64,000 nt of DNA from Verrucomicrobiota bacterium (GTDB taxonomy: Bacteria > Verrucomicrobiota > Verrucomicrobiia > Limisphaerales > J093): NCBI GenBank assembly GCA_012517065.1, contig JAAYVR010000043.1, positions 35,432-99,431 on the forward strand, read 5' to 3'. Made by a program: the position numbers and the translations under genes. This document shows, piece after piece, positions 53,999-63,927 of the stretch. The notes below the pieces were generated by a model. The model was not told the origin of the DNA, searched no databases, and was given only the letters and a program-made list of their open reading frames with translations. Positions within the stretch are counted from its first letter, which is position 1, and each line of letters opens with the position of its first letter.

Positions 53999-56743
53999 TC
54001 ACTGATTACTGATGCGGTTTGTTTCAGCCCCGGCCGGAGTTGTCTTCGCCAATTCCTCGATCTTCTTTTCAAGCCGGGGCCTCAGAGCCGGCATCTCAGT
54101 CAGAAGACGCCGGCAAACCCCAATTGCAACGTCAGCCTTGTTTTGCGATTCTGCCAGTTCAACTGCCGCGAGACCCGCGCGTTTGACCCAATACGGGTCT
54201 GGCGTTTCGCCTGCACGGAGGTTGCGGCCATAAAGAATGCGAAGGTAATGATCCATTGCCTGGCTCAGAACAGGCTGACGTTCGCCCTCGGCCAGCAGGA
54301 CCGCCTGCTTTTCGCGAACCACCCCCAGTTCAAACTCGGCCTGACTTCTCACTGCGATGCTTGCTGGCGATTGAATGACCTTGTTGAAGGCTTCGGCAGC
54401 CATCTCGTAACGCTTTGCGTCCTGTGTTGCCAATTGCAGATGGCATTCGCCTATCCTGCCCCATGCCACATACGCCAGCTCGTTGGTGGGCCAGTTGTCC
54501 GTGATTTTCGAAAACGCGTTAATCGCTTCACCAAAACGCGCCAAATTGTTGGTTTCTCCACCGGCAGGTTCCAATGTGAACGTATCGCCCCTAAAAAGAT
54601 AAGCCTCGGCAACTATCGAAATCGGAATGGGAGACGTGGCCACATAAAGAGGGCCGTTCGTAATTATCCAGTCAAAATGGTCCCGCGCACTTCGATAGCT
54701 CTGCCGCGCCACGGCAGCGCGCCCGGCCATGAGCCGTGCGCGGTACGCAATTTCTCTCATGGCCGGATTGGTGTTCTGAAGGATGGCGCGGTTCTGGAAC
54801 TGCAGCTCTGCCTTTCCGTAGTCTCCCTGACTAAAGTAGTACTCTCCGATCAGGTACTGGGCCAGTGCCACGTTGGGGTTATCAGGGAATTTTGCGCAGA
54901 AATCTGCCAGCAGGCTGACCGCGTTTGTGTCGGGTTTTGCCCTGTATGAAAGCCGGGCGAGATCAAACGAAGCCCGTGCAACAAGCGATGCCGGCACGTT
55001 GGTCTTCCCCCCGTAAGTGCCGAACCACCCCTTAAGGGCGCTGATTGCTTCATTGATCAGGTTCTGCTGCTCATAAGTTTTGGCGATTTCGAGCCGCACT
55101 TCAGGCAGCAACACCGAGTTGGTGAATGTGTTTGTAAACGTTTCGAAGACGGAACGCGCCGTCTGCGAATTGCCAAGCCGGTTGTGCGCGTGGCCCAGCA
55201 ACAAAACTGCACTCGATGTCAGATCATCGGCGGGATATTGCTCGACAAGCTTCTGCATTGCCGCGGTTGCCGCCGCGATGTCGTTCATGTCAATGCTCGT
55301 TCGAACAACTTGGAACAGCGCCTGCGCAGCAAGGGTGTTTGTCCATCCCGGTGCCGCGGCCTGATTGGTTGCCACAACCCAGTAATTGGAACGCGCAGCC
55401 GGAAGATCCCCCGCCAACACCTGCGAATCCGCTAATTTGAACGTCGCCATGGTCTTCAGAGCCACATCAAAAAGCGTCTCCGCGGCCTTCCTGAAACTCG
55501 TTGACATGTCAACAACACGATTTGTCCCTTCCTCCCATAAACACATGCCACGGTATAAGTATGCATGGCCAATGAATTGGCTCGATGGATGATTGGTCAC
55601 AATCAGGTCAAACTGAACACGCGCTTGCTGCAGAAGGTTGCTCAGAGACACCCCACCAGAAGGCGCGGCCGCTTCGACCGATTGTTTCAAAGCCCGGTAC
55701 TGGGCCAATCGCAGCTCGCCAATGCTGAATGTTGCAATGTCCAAGAGTTCGTCCCCGGGATGCCCCGCAACAAATGATTCCAGCCACTTGGCGGTCTCGG
55801 GAACATTCGCGGGCGCCGAACCAATCGCGACGATCCGTTGCAAAGCGGTTCGGCGCTGGCTCGCCGGCGCGTTCTTGATCAGGGCGCGCTCGTACGCAAG
55901 TCTCGCCGCTTGGTGTTGCCCCAGTTTCTCGAGCGCTTCCCCTTCGATCAGCGCTGCCGAAGCTTGGAGCTCGGGTGCAACGCTGTTTGTAACTGAGGTC
56001 CAAAGGTTCGTCACACAAGCCAACGTCTCAGTCCACCGCTGCGCAGCCGCATGAATCCTCGCCATGAGATACGACCTCTGCCATGCGAGGTCAGGCGGCA
56101 TCGAACGGCTTTCGAGTTGTTTCAGAACCGATTCAGCTTCGTTCGCCCTGCCTGCAGCAAGTTGAAGTTCAGCCAGCAGCAGCATGCCGCGTTGGACCCA
56201 TATCTCATCCGGGTGAGCTGCGGCTTCCTTTTGAAAAAGACCATCTGGAACGCTCAGGAGATTGATCGCTCCGGCTGTGTCGCCCGCCCGATGTTTGGCG
56301 TGCGCCTGATGATAGGTCGCCTGCAAACGCATCGGCGAATTCGTGTGCGTATCAAGAAACCGCCCAAAAGCATCGGCTGCGGCTTTCCAATCGCCCTTCG
56401 ATGCCAGAGCGCTCGCATGCCAAAAATCGAACTCGTCCCGCTTCTGTGCGGATCGTTCCGCTGTTTCTTTCAGAATGGAGATTGCATCATCTACGCGCCC
56501 GAGTTCCATCCTCGCACGCGCCTGGATCAGCCAAACCTCCGGCAAACACTCCGAATTTGGGAACTGTTTGACAAACTCAGTTGATTGACGATCAACAGCC
56601 TCATACAGGCCGTCCGCAAACATCTTCCGGAGAGCTTCGACAGCAGCGGTTTCCTCCGGGGTGGCGCACCTGGCAGCCAGCGAAAACACCGCAAGCACCG
56701 CCACAACGGCCAGCAATGAAAAACTCTTTAACAACCGGGTCAT
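53999..56743 (-). CDS. Secreted TPR-repeat protein (BamD/YbgF-like repeats)
   Basis: The 914 residues begin with a signal peptide (LLKSFSLLAVVAVLAVFSLAARCA, cleavage near 26) and are otherwise almost entirely helical tandem TPR units, for example EVWLIQARARMELGRVDDAI, LLGHAHNRLGNSQTARSVFE and AQYLIGEYYFSQGDYGKAEL. Spacers containing TN and NTN are frequent. Envelope TPR scaffolds in this lineage are common, but I cannot name a partner. Its ATG overlaps the uvrA TGA by 4 nt (ATGA), so it is translated from the uvrA mRNA, an odd pairing. Confidence 0.85.
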   Translation of the reverse strand: MTRLLKSFSLLAVVAVLAVFSLAARCATPEETAAVEALRKMFADGLYEAVDRQSTEFVKQFPNSECLPEVWLIQARARMELGRVDDAISILKETAERSAQKRDEFDFWHASALASKGDWKAAADAFGRFLDTHTNSPMRLQATYHQAHAKHRAGDTAGAINLLSVPDGLFQKEAAAHPDEIWVQRGMLLLAELQLAAGRANEAESVLKQLESRSMPPDLAWQRSYLMARIHAAAQRWTETLACVTNLWTSVTNSVAPELQASAALIEGEALEKLGQHQAARLAYERALIKNAPASQRRTALQRIVAIGSAPANVPETAKWLESFVAGHPGDELLDIATFSIGELRLAQYRALKQSVEAAAPSGGVSLSNLLQQARVQFDLIVTNHPSSQFIGHAYLYRGMCLWEEGTNRVVDMSTSFRKAAETLFDVALKTMATFKLADSQVLAGDLPAARSNYWVVATNQAAAPGWTNTLAAQALFQVVRTSIDMNDIAAATAAMQKLVEQYPADDLTSSAVLLLGHAHNRLGNSQTARSVFETFTNTFTNSVLLPEVRLEIAKTYEQQNLINEAISALKGWFGTYGGKTNVPASLVARASFDLARLSYRAKPDTNAVSLLADFCAKFPDNPNVALAQYLIGEYYFSQGDYGKAELQFQNRAILQNTNPAMREIAYRARLMAGRAAVARQSYRSARDHFDWIITNGPLYVATSPIPISIVAEAYLFRGDTFTLEPAGGETNNLARFGEAINAFSKITDNWPTNELAYVAWGRIGECHLQLATQDAKRYEMAAEAFNKVIQSPASIAVRSQAEFELGVVREKQAVLLAEGERQPVLSQAMDHYLRILYGRNLRAGETPDPYWVKRAGLAAVELAESQNKADVAIGVCRRLLTEMPALRPRLEKKIEELAKTTPAGAETNRISNQ

Positions 56744-59700
56744 TGATTTATTGGACGATTCGGATCGTTTGCGTATTGCCTTGCTACAGCCGGTGCACCT
56801 AAAGACGCTGTTCTGGCAAGCTGCTGCTGGCCATGGCTCTGGACACTGGCAACCGCCCTGGCAAGAAGTTTCTTAAGCACATGGCCGGTGTGACTTGCTG
56901 AGCAGCGCATGATCACATCGGGCGGCCCTTCAGCAACGATGAACCCACCAGCGTCACCCCCCTCCGGGCCAAGGTCGATTATCCAATCAGCACATTTAAT
57001 CACGTCGAGATTGTGCTCAATAACAATGAGTGTGTTGCCCGCCGCTCTGAGTTTGAAAAGCACATCCAACAATCTCTCCACATCGTGAAAATGCAAGCCG
57101 GTGGTTGGCTCGTCGAGGAGATAAACCGTATCCCCAACAGAACGTTTGCTGAGTTCGGTGGCAAGTTTGAGCCGTTGTGCTTCCCCGCCGCTCAACGTGG
57201 TCGCCGCCTGCCCAAGCTTCAGATACCCCAATCCAACCTCGGCCAACGTCGCACAAGCCTCGTGTATGTTCGGAATGGCACGGAAAAACGAAACCGCTTC
57301 CTCGACCGTCAGCTCCAGCACGTCAGATATGTTCAAACCCTTGTACGTGATCTCCAGTGTCTCGCGATTGTAGCGCCGCCCCGAACATGCCTCGCACGTA
57401 ACGTACACCGGCGGAAGAAAATTCATCTCGATCTTCATCACGCCATCGCCCTGACATTTTTCGCACCGCCCACCCCGCACATTGAAACTGAAACGCCCGG
57501 CTTCATACCCGCGCACCTTGGCCGCAGGCAAACTCGCAAACAAATTCCGGATGTGATTGAAAATGCCTGTGTATGTGGCCGGATTGCTGCGCGGCGTCCG
57601 CCCGATCGGACTCTGGTCAATGACCACAAGCCTGCCCACATGTTCGATGCCATCGATCGCCGTGTGCGCGCCAGGATGCTCTGTGCTCCCGTAAAGCCGC
57701 CGCGCCAGTGCCCGCCGCAAAATGTCATCCACAAGCGTGCTCTTCCCCGAACCACTTACGCCTGTCACACATGTCAATGCACCAATCGGGAATCCCACTG
57801 TAATGTTCTTCAGATTGTTCTCACGCGCCCCTATAACCCGCAGCCATCCCCGTTCGCCGGGCCTGACTCGCTGTTTTGGCGGAGTTATGGCCAATTGGCC
57901 CCGCAAATAACGCCCGGTAAGCGATGCAGGATTCGCTTCAATCTCGACTGGCGACCCCGCCGCCACCAGTTGGCCGCCATGAACACCCGCCCCGGGACCA
58001 AGGTCCACCACGTAGTCCGCGCGCCGTATCGTCTCCTCATCGTGCTCAACAACAATCACCGAATTGCCAAGGTCCCGCAATTCTTCAAGGGTTCGCAAAA
58101 GCCGCTCGTTGTCGCGGTGGTGCAACCCGATGCTCGGCTCGTCCAACACGTAAAGAACCCCAACAAGCCCCGCCCCGATCTGCGTCGCAAGCCGAATTCG
58201 CTGTGCTTCACCGCCACTGAGTGTGCCGCTCTCGCGGTCAAGTGTCAGATAGTTGAGGCCGACATTCCTCAGAAAACCAAGCCGATTCCTGATTTCCCGG
58301 ACAATCTCGCCCGCGATCTGTTGCTGAAAAGGTGTCAGCTCAAGCTCAGAGAAGAATCTGTCGGCAGATTCAACCGACAACGAACAAACATCCATTATCG
58401 ACAGCCCGGGTATTTCAGGGCCGCTTTCCCCGCCCGACGACGCCACGTAACGACGGCGCATCTGCATGTCGCCTATTCTGATGGCAAGTATCTCGGGTTT
58501 CAAACGCCTTCCCCCACAGGCATCGCAAGGCTGCAGCGCCATAAACGCCTTCAGTCGGCCCCGGGTAAACTCACTTTCGCTCTCCTTGTAAATCCGTTCC
58601 AAATTGGGCAGGACACCCTCAAACGGCCGGGTGACCTTGCTCATTTTGCCTGCCCGCCAAAACGTGAACTCGATCTGTTCGTCGCCAGAGCCGTGCAACA
58701 AAACGCGTTTGAACTGTTCTGGCAGGTCTTTGTAAGGCGTATCAAATCCCACGCCGCAATGCACCGCGAGACCTTTCAAGATGCTCTTGTAATACCCGAT
58801 CATGCGCTTCCCGGTGCGGCGCCACGGAACCACAGCACCTTGTTCGAGCGATCTTGTGTCGTCGGGAATCACAAGCTGCGGGTCAAAAACGTATTTTTGC
58901 CCCAGCCCATGACACACCGGGCACGCCCCCAGCGGGCTGTTGAATGAGAAATGTTTTGGTGTGGGGGTGTCGAAACTCTTTCCTGTGGCCGGGCTGAACC
59001 TCTTGCTCGAATACATCGTCTCATTCCATGGCGCGTTGGCGTCCGACCCCGCGGACTGAAGCAGAAGAATCAGCCGCCCTGCCCCCCATTTGAGCGCCGT
59101 CTCGACCGAATCCGCCAGCCGGGATCGTATCGCGGGATCAACAACGAGCCGGTCAACAACAACGTCAATTGTATGCTGAGATTTCGGGTCCAGCCTCGGG
59201 CGGACGTTGCCCGCAAGCTCCATCAGCGCCCCGTCAATGCGGGCTCGGACGAATCCCTCGCGCGCCAGTCGTTCGAGCACATCGCGGAATTCACCACGCT
59301 GATTTGAAACAACCGGCGCCAGAACCATTATCCGCGTTTTCGGAGGATGCCCCAGAATCCGGTCCACTATCTCGCTCGAGGTCTGAGAAGTCACCGGCTG
59401 CCCCGTGTCAGGGCAGTACTGTTGCCCAATGTGCGCAAATAGCAGCCTGAGGTAATCGTAGATTTCCGTGGCCGTGGCGATCAACGACCGCGGGTTCGTG
59501 GCAGCGGTGCGTTGCTCAATCGCAATTGCAGGTGACAGCCCTTCGATGAAATCCACGTCGGGCTTTTCAAGAAGATCAAGAAACTGGCGCGCATAGGTCG
59601 AGAGCGACTCCATGTACTTGCGCTGGCCTTCGGCAAATATCGTGTCAAATGCAAGTGATGATTTGCCCGAACCGCTCACGCCCGTGATAACCACCAGTTT

Positions 59701-59778
59701 GTTCCTCGGAATCGACAGCGACAGGTTCTTCAGATTGTGAACCCGCGCACCGCCGATTCTGATAAAATCGTGTCCCAT
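56740..59778 (-). CDS. uvrA: Excinuclease ABC subunit A (UvrA)
   Basis: Damage-sensing ATPase of nucleotide excision repair. The 1012 residues carry two ABC ATPase modules. The first has Walker [15 protein letters not shown] (33-46) and signature [16 protein letters not shown], the second Walker [15 protein letters not shown] and signature [16 protein letters not shown] with [12 protein letters not shown]. Zinc finger pairs are present: [15 protein letters not shown] with [11 protein letters not shown], and RCEKCQGDG with [11 protein letters not shown]. Length is typical of UvrA1. The gene is followed directly by the TPR gene. Confidence 0.96.
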   Translation of the reverse strand: MGHDFIRIGGARVHNLKNLSLSIPRNKLVVITGVSGSGKSSLAFDTIFAEGQRKYMESLSTYARQFLDLLEKPDVDFIEGLSPAIAIEQRTAATNPRSLIATATEIYDYLRLLFAHIGQQYCPDTGQPVTSQTSSEIVDRILGHPPKTRIMVLAPVVSNQRGEFRDVLERLAREGFVRARIDGALMELAGNVRPRLDPKSQHTIDVVVDRLVVDPAIRSRLADSVETALKWGAGRLILLLQSAGSDANAPWNETMYSSKRFSPATGKSFDTPTPKHFSFNSPLGACPVCHGLGQKYVFDPQLVIPDDTRSLEQGAVVPWRRTGKRMIGYYKSILKGLAVHCGVGFDTPYKDLPEQFKRVLLHGSGDEQIEFTFWRAGKMSKVTRPFEGVLPNLERIYKESESEFTRGRLKAFMALQPCDACGGRRLKPEILAIRIGDMQMRRRYVASSGGESGPEIPGLSIMDVCSLSVESADRFFSELELTPFQQQIAGEIVREIRNRLGFLRNVGLNYLTLDRESGTLSGGEAQRIRLATQIGAGLVGVLYVLDEPSIGLHHRDNERLLRTLEELRDLGNSVIVVEHDEETIRRADYVVDLGPGAGVHGGQLVAAGSPVEIEANPASLTGRYLRGQLAITPPKQRVRPGERGWLRVIGARENNLKNITVGFPIGALTCVTGVSGSGKSTLVDDILRRALARRLYGSTEHPGAHTAIDGIEHVGRLVVIDQSPIGRTPRSNPATYTGIFNHIRNLFASLPAAKVRGYEAGRFSFNVRGGRCEKCQGDGVMKIEMNFLPPVYVTCEACSGRRYNRETLEITYKGLNISDVLELTVEEAVSFFRAIPNIHEACATLAEVGLGYLKLGQAATTLSGGEAQRLKLATELSKRSVGDTVYLLDEPTTGLHFHDVERLLDVLFKLRAAGNTLIVIEHNLDVIKCADWIIDLGPEGGDAGGFIVAEGPPDVIMRCSASHTGHVLKKLLARAVASVQSHGQQQLARTASLGAPAVARQYANDPNRPINQ

Positions 59779-60186
59779 CTTAACCTTCTCTGCTCAAATG
59801 CATGCCAATCAAACTACCTCAATGGTGCTTCGCTGCAAAGCCAGCTTCTACCACCCTCTCCAACCACAGCCTCTCCAGCTCAATGCAAAGAAACACGGAA
59901 CAGACAGAACATCAATGACCGGTTCAAATCAAGTTCATCGTCTCAACTGGACCATCTCTGCTGAACTGTCTTCTAACCACGAAATCCCACTGGCCATCAG
60001 TGAGGCCGTCACAACGGCACGGCCTTTCGGACTGAGTCCGTATCGATGTGTGCGGCTCGGTTTGCACAGGATGCCCTGCGCGCGGAGCCGGGTGCTGTTC
60101 CTGCCGACCAAGCCGCGCCAGATATTTCGCAGACTGGCATGACCGAAAGTCCTCATCAGCGGGCGCAAAAGCCGGTTCGCTGCGCT
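59779..60186. other. Spacer upstream of uvrA with repeat-derived sequence
   Basis: The 408-nt spacer holds the uvrA promoter (not resolved) and, from about 60000, GCCGTCACAACGGCACGGCC, which also occurs with two changes near 18508, then the left part of a family B palindrome. No gene is supported. Confidence 0.6.
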
Positions 60187-60229
60187 TCAGGCAGCTTTGG
60201 TTCCGGCTACGCCCCGCCGCGAAATATAC
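60121..60229 (+). repeat. Palindromic repeat family B overlapping a gene 3' end
   Basis: GATATTTCGCAGACTGGC (60121-60138) and GCCCCGCCGCGAAATATA (60211-60228) are imperfect inverted arms; GGTTCCGGCTACGCC matches the 18.96-kb copy. The right arm lies inside the last codons of the phospholipase D gene, so its stop codon and C-terminus are made from repeat sequence. Confidence 0.8.
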
Positions 60230-61500
60230 GGCCTTAGGTTTCTGAGTTGTTGTCTCATCAGAAACGGGTCAAGACGCGCAAGTATGAAATATGCCAGTCG
60301 ATCACGCACCCTGTGCCACAACGTGCGCGATGATCGCCATGCCTCGAACTGGACGCGAATCGAGTGCGCAAGGTGATCTTCAAACGCCGCATCGGCTTCA
60401 CGGATTGTCTCGGGCAAAACAAGTCGCACCATCAGTTCATAGTTGATATGCAAACTGCGGGAATCGAGATTCGACGAGCCAACGTACACCGCAGAATCGG
60501 TCACCACCAGTTTGCTGTGCAAAATCTGCGGTTGATATTCGTAAATCTCAACCCCTGCCCGCATGAGCCGGGTGTAGAAACTCCGGCTCGCCATCTGTGC
60601 CAGTTTCACGTCACTCCGCGCAGGCAAAACCAACTGAACCTGAACACCACGTCGCACAGCCCGAACCAGCGCTCTTCGAATCCGAACTGTCGGAAGAAAA
60701 TAAGCTGACACAATCCTGATCCGCTTTGCTTCAGCGAAATCAAGGAGAAGGGCGCGACTGATTGCGTTCCTGCCTCGCCCGGGCGCGCTCAGCAGCAAGT
60801 CACCGTCGGGACAAAGAACCCTCGACCGAAGGGCTGTCTTGCGCAGCCGGGTCAAAACCCGATGCGGCCTGTCTGCCATCTCAAATAGCGTGTCAAATGA
60901 TACCGCCAGTTCCTTCACAAGCGGCCCTGTCATTCCCATCCCCAAATCACGCCAGCCGCGTGTCACTCCGTCGCCTTCGTATTCTGATGCTACGTTGAAT
61001 CCACCAATGAACGCTTTCTCGAGATCACACACCAGTAGTTTCCTGTGATTGCGGAAAGTCCAGCGCTTGAAGTTCAGCGGATTGAACCACTTGAATTCGC
61101 CACCAGCCCTGACAACTGGTGCCCAGAATGACTCCCCAACGCCGTAGGACCCAAAAGCGTCAAGCATCACACGAACCCGCACACCCCGCGCACAAGCCCT
61201 CTCAAGCGCAGTCCTAAAATGCTCACCGATCTGACCCGCACTGAAAATGTACATCTCAAGGCGCACGTCGCTCATGGCCTCGTCAATCGCGTTCAGCATC
61301 ATGGCAAATGCTTCGTCGCCGGTTCTGAGCCAGAAGTATGACCCGCAAGCCATTGCAACCAACATTGGATTGTCCCCATTGCTGAAAGGCAATCCGAATT
61401 CTTTGGCAAAGCTCCGCGGGCAGCTTCGTCTTTGGCTGAATGCTGACTCGAATGAATTGGTCCCACTTGACCTTTTGCCCGGAAAGGACAGATTATCCAT
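60187..61500 (-). CDS. Phospholipase D / cardiolipin-synthase-like protein
   Basis: Two HKD motifs define the fold: RNHRKLLVCDLEKAFIGG (first half) and LHSKLVVTDSAVYVGSSNLD (second half), each with the H-x-K-x4-D pattern and downstream Gly/Ser-Asn residues. Between them, APGRGRNAISRALLLDFAEA and IVSAYFLPTVRIRRALVRAV match cardiolipin synthases. The frame extends to 61641 but would overlap the divergent typA start; I chose the ATG at 61500 with AGGCGGGG upstream (another candidate is 61365 with GGGG). Few hydrophobic residues precede the catalytic part, so it lacks the usual two membrane helices. The last 13 or so residues are encoded by a repeat arm. Confidence 0.85.
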   Translation of the reverse strand: MDNLSFPGKRSSGTNSFESAFSQRRSCPRSFAKEFGLPFSNGDNPMLVAMACGSYFWLRTGDEAFAMMLNAIDEAMSDVRLEMYIFSAGQIGEHFRTALERACARGVRVRVMLDAFGSYGVGESFWAPVVRAGGEFKWFNPLNFKRWTFRNHRKLLVCDLEKAFIGGFNVASEYEGDGVTRGWRDLGMGMTGPLVKELAVSFDTLFEMADRPHRVLTRLRKTALRSRVLCPDGDLLLSAPGRGRNAISRALLLDFAEAKRIRIVSAYFLPTVRIRRALVRAVRRGVQVQLVLPARSDVKLAQMASRSFYTRLMRAGVEIYEYQPQILHSKLVVTDSAVYVGSSNLDSRSLHINYELMVRLVLPETIREADAAFEDHLAHSIRVQFEAWRSSRTLWHRVRDRLAYFILARLDPFLMRQQLRNLRPYISRRGVAGTKAA

Positions 61501-61616
61501 GCCCCGCCTGTTGTCACTGATGCACGGTTTTGCATGCAAACCGCATTTTTGCCAAACGGCGGAGAACAGACCCACGGCAGGTCCGACAACTCGGACATGC
61601 TCGCGGCTGACTTTGT

Positions 61617-63452
61617 ATGGAACGTATTCGGAACATAGCAATTATCGCGCACGTTGATCATGGCAAGACCACGCTGGTCGATTGCCTCTTGAAGCAGTCC
61701 GGAACTTTCAGGGCGAACCAGGCCATCGCTCGCGAAGAGCGCATCATGGATTCCATGGACCTCGAGCGGGAAAAAGGTATCACCATCCGCGCCAAAAACG
61801 CGTCCTTCAAGTACAAGGATTATCGTATCAACATCGTGGACACTCCCGGTCACGCCGATTTCGGCGGCGAAGTCGAACGCGCCATGAGCATGGTTGACGG
61901 CGTCTTACTTGTCGTCGATGCCGCTGAAGGCCCACAAGCACAAACCCGTTTCGTCCTCAGAAAAGCTCTCGAAGCCGGCGCAAAACCAATCGTCGTCATT
62001 AACAAGATCGACCTCGAAAACGCACGCCCGGACGTTGTCCTCGACAAGGTTTTCGACCTGTTTGTGCAGCTACGCGCAACAGACGAACAACTCGATTTCC
62101 CATTCGTTTACACCAGCGCAAAGGATGGCACTGCCAAGCTTCACCTCGATGACCAGTCCAACTCAATGGTCCCTCTCTTCGAGACAATCGTAAAGCACGT
62201 GCCCCCGCCCAGAGCATTCGCCAGCGACGGTTTTCAGTTGCTCGTCGCAAACCTCGATTACAGCGACTACATGGGCCGAATCGCTTTCGGGAAAATCTAC
62301 TCCGGAAAAATCCGTAACGGCGACCCCGCTGTCTGTGTCCACGGCGACGGGCACAAAACAGAAGGCAAAATCACCTGCCTCTACAGATTCGACGGCCTCA
62401 AACGCATTGAAGTCCAAGAAGCACATGCCGGGGACATCGTTGGCATCACCGGCTTCGAAGATGTTTTCATCGGCGAAACCATCGTCGATAACCCAGAACG
62501 CCCGGCCCTCCCGTTCAAGCCCATCGACCCGCCCACAATACAAATGGAATTCGCCGTCAACGATGGCCCCCTGGCAGGACAAGACGGACGATTGGTCACA
62601 GCCAGACACATCTGGGAACGCCTCGTCAAAGAAACCAGAACCAACGTTTCCCTCCGCGTCGAGCCGACCCAGGACCCAAAAGTGTTCGCAGTCAGCGGCC
62701 GAGGCGAAATGCAAATCGCTATCCTCGTCGAACAAATGCGCCGCGAAGGTTACGAGGTCCTGGTTTCGCGTCCCGAGGTCCTGTGGAAAAAGGACGCAAA
62801 CGGTAATCTCCTCGAACCCATCGAACGCCTCTTCCTTGAGATTCCCGAGGAATCAATGGGGCCCGTCCTTGAAAACCTTTCATGGCGGAAAGCCGAGATC
62901 ACTCATCTCGTCCATCACCACGGCGAAATCAGCATCGAAGCACTGATGCCAATGCGCGGGCTGATAGGATTCGAAACCGACCTTGTAAACCTGACGCGCG
63001 GTCTGGGTGTGATGAGCCACCTCTTTCATGGATACGGACCAGATCGCGGCGAAATCCCAGCACGCAAAAACGGCTCCCTCGTCAGCATCGAGGATGGAGT
63101 TGCCACCGCTTACGCCCTCAATGCCAACCAGGAACGCGGCCGGCTCTTCATTGCTCCTGGTGAAAGAGTGTACCGAGGAATGATCGTTGGGGAAAACTCG
63201 CGCGAAAACGACATCCCAGTGAATCCTTGCAAAACAAAACACCTCACCAACATGCGATCCAAAGGCGAGGGCGTCGGCATCCAACTCGAACCACCGTTGA
63301 AAATGAGCCTCGAACGTGCCCTCGAGTACATCGGCCCCGATGAATATGTCGAGGCAACGCCCAAAAACATTCGCCTCCGAAAAAAGATTCTCGACGAAGT
63401 CCAACGCAAGCGCGCCACACGCGATCGAACAGTCAAATTGGCGGCCGCATGA
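61617..63452 (+). CDS. typA: Ribosome-associated GTPase TypA/BipA
   Basis: Translational GTPase related to EF-G, linked to 50S assembly and stress growth. The 611 residues contain the G1 loop [11 protein letters not shown] (about 10-20), [17 protein letters not shown] (G2, about 47-63), G3 [16 protein letters not shown]4 INKIDL, G5 TSAKDG, domain II, and the C-terminal TypA-specific part with [25 protein letters not shown] and [20 protein letters not shown]. Length is normal. It diverges from the phospholipase D gene; an imperfect hairpin follows the stop. Confidence 0.96.
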   Translation: MERIRNIAIIAHVDHGKTTLVDCLLKQSGTFRANQAIAREERIMDSMDLEREKGITIRAKNASFKYKDYRINIVDTPGHADFGGEVERAMSMVDGVLLVVDAAEGPQAQTRFVLRKALEAGAKPIVVINKIDLENARPDVVLDKVFDLFVQLRATDEQLDFPFVYTSAKDGTAKLHLDDQSNSMVPLFETIVKHVPPPRAFASDGFQLLVANLDYSDYMGRIAFGKIYSGKIRNGDPAVCVHGDGHKTEGKITCLYRFDGLKRIEVQEAHAGDIVGITGFEDVFIGETIVDNPERPALPFKPIDPPTIQMEFAVNDGPLAGQDGRLVTARHIWERLVKETRTNVSLRVEPTQDPKVFAVSGRGEMQIAILVEQMRREGYEVLVSRPEVLWKKDANGNLLEPIERLFLEIPEESMGPVLENLSWRKAEITHLVHHHGEISIEALMPMRGLIGFETDLVNLTRGLGVMSHLFHGYGPDRGEIPARKNGSLVSIEDGVATAYALNANQERGRLFIAPGERVYRGMIVGENSRENDIPVNPCKTKHLTNMRSKGEGVGIQLEPPLKMSLERALEYIGPDEYVEATPKNIRLRKKILDEVQRKRATRDRTVKLAAA

Positions 63453-63459
63453 CACACCC

Positions 63460-63489
63460 AAGGCTGGCGGCCAACCGACGGCCGGCCTT
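63460..63489 (+). terminator. Imperfect hairpin after typA
   Basis: AAGGCTGGCGGCC and GGCCGGCCTT pair imperfectly around AACCGAC, 7 nt after the typA stop. No T-run follows, so intrinsic termination is uncertain; the complete family A hairpin downstream could help. Confidence 0.35.
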
Positions 63490-63602
63490 GCCAGATGATT
63501 CGCTCCGCTCGGTTCATGCTTTCAGTTATCAGCGAAGCGGATGCGCTCCGAGATAAATTTAACCCTGCACAACTTATGCCGATGCAAGCGCTGTTGTTCT
63601 AG

Positions 63603-63667
63603 CCCGGAAATCTCACCGCCTGACCTGCTCAAAACACTCAAAGCTTCGTTCCGGTGGGATTTCCGGA
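63603..63667. repeat. Hairpin repeat family A, complete copy
   Basis: CCCGGAAATCTCACCGCC and CCGGTGGGATTTCCGG pair over 14 of 15 positions, with CAAAGCTTCGTT in the loop. Confidence 0.85.
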
Positions 63668-63743
63668 AGGTACACAGCAATGGTGAGGCTGCCCCGATAC
63701 TCCGACAAAGCCCTCCACTTTACCACAGAGCCTTGCGAACACC

Positions 63744-63812
63744 CTGGCCTCGTTTGACTCCCGGGATGTGTTGTGCGATTTTACCCCCAAATAGAGGGAC
63801 AGACACGATATT
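63744..63812 (+). repeat. Extended family C repeat, about 70 bp, copy 2
   Basis: Near-identical to 53705-53773, including TGTTGTGCGATTTTACCCCC and AAATAGAGGGACAGACACGA. It precedes the RAYT-like gene by 115 nt. Confidence 0.9.
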
Positions 63813-63927
63813 TGGGCGACCCGGGTTGTGACCCGGACCCGCCCAACCAGTCGGCCAATGGGAGGCACGGCTGCGTGCCTGTCGCCCTGTTGCAAGGAGA
63901 ATAACAATACAAATCAAGGAGGTTGTA

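Larger units (their letters stand above)
63453..63927. other. Spacer between typA and the RAYT-like gene, repeat-rich
   Basis: The 475 nt hold, in order, the hairpin after typA, a family A repeat (63603-63667), the extended family C repeat (63744-63812), a GC-rich imperfect palindrome (about 63815-63850) and the GTGCCTGTCGCCC sequence near 63878, an inverted, diverged family C box. Together these could be the 5' end of a mobile unit carrying the following gene. Confidence 0.65.
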
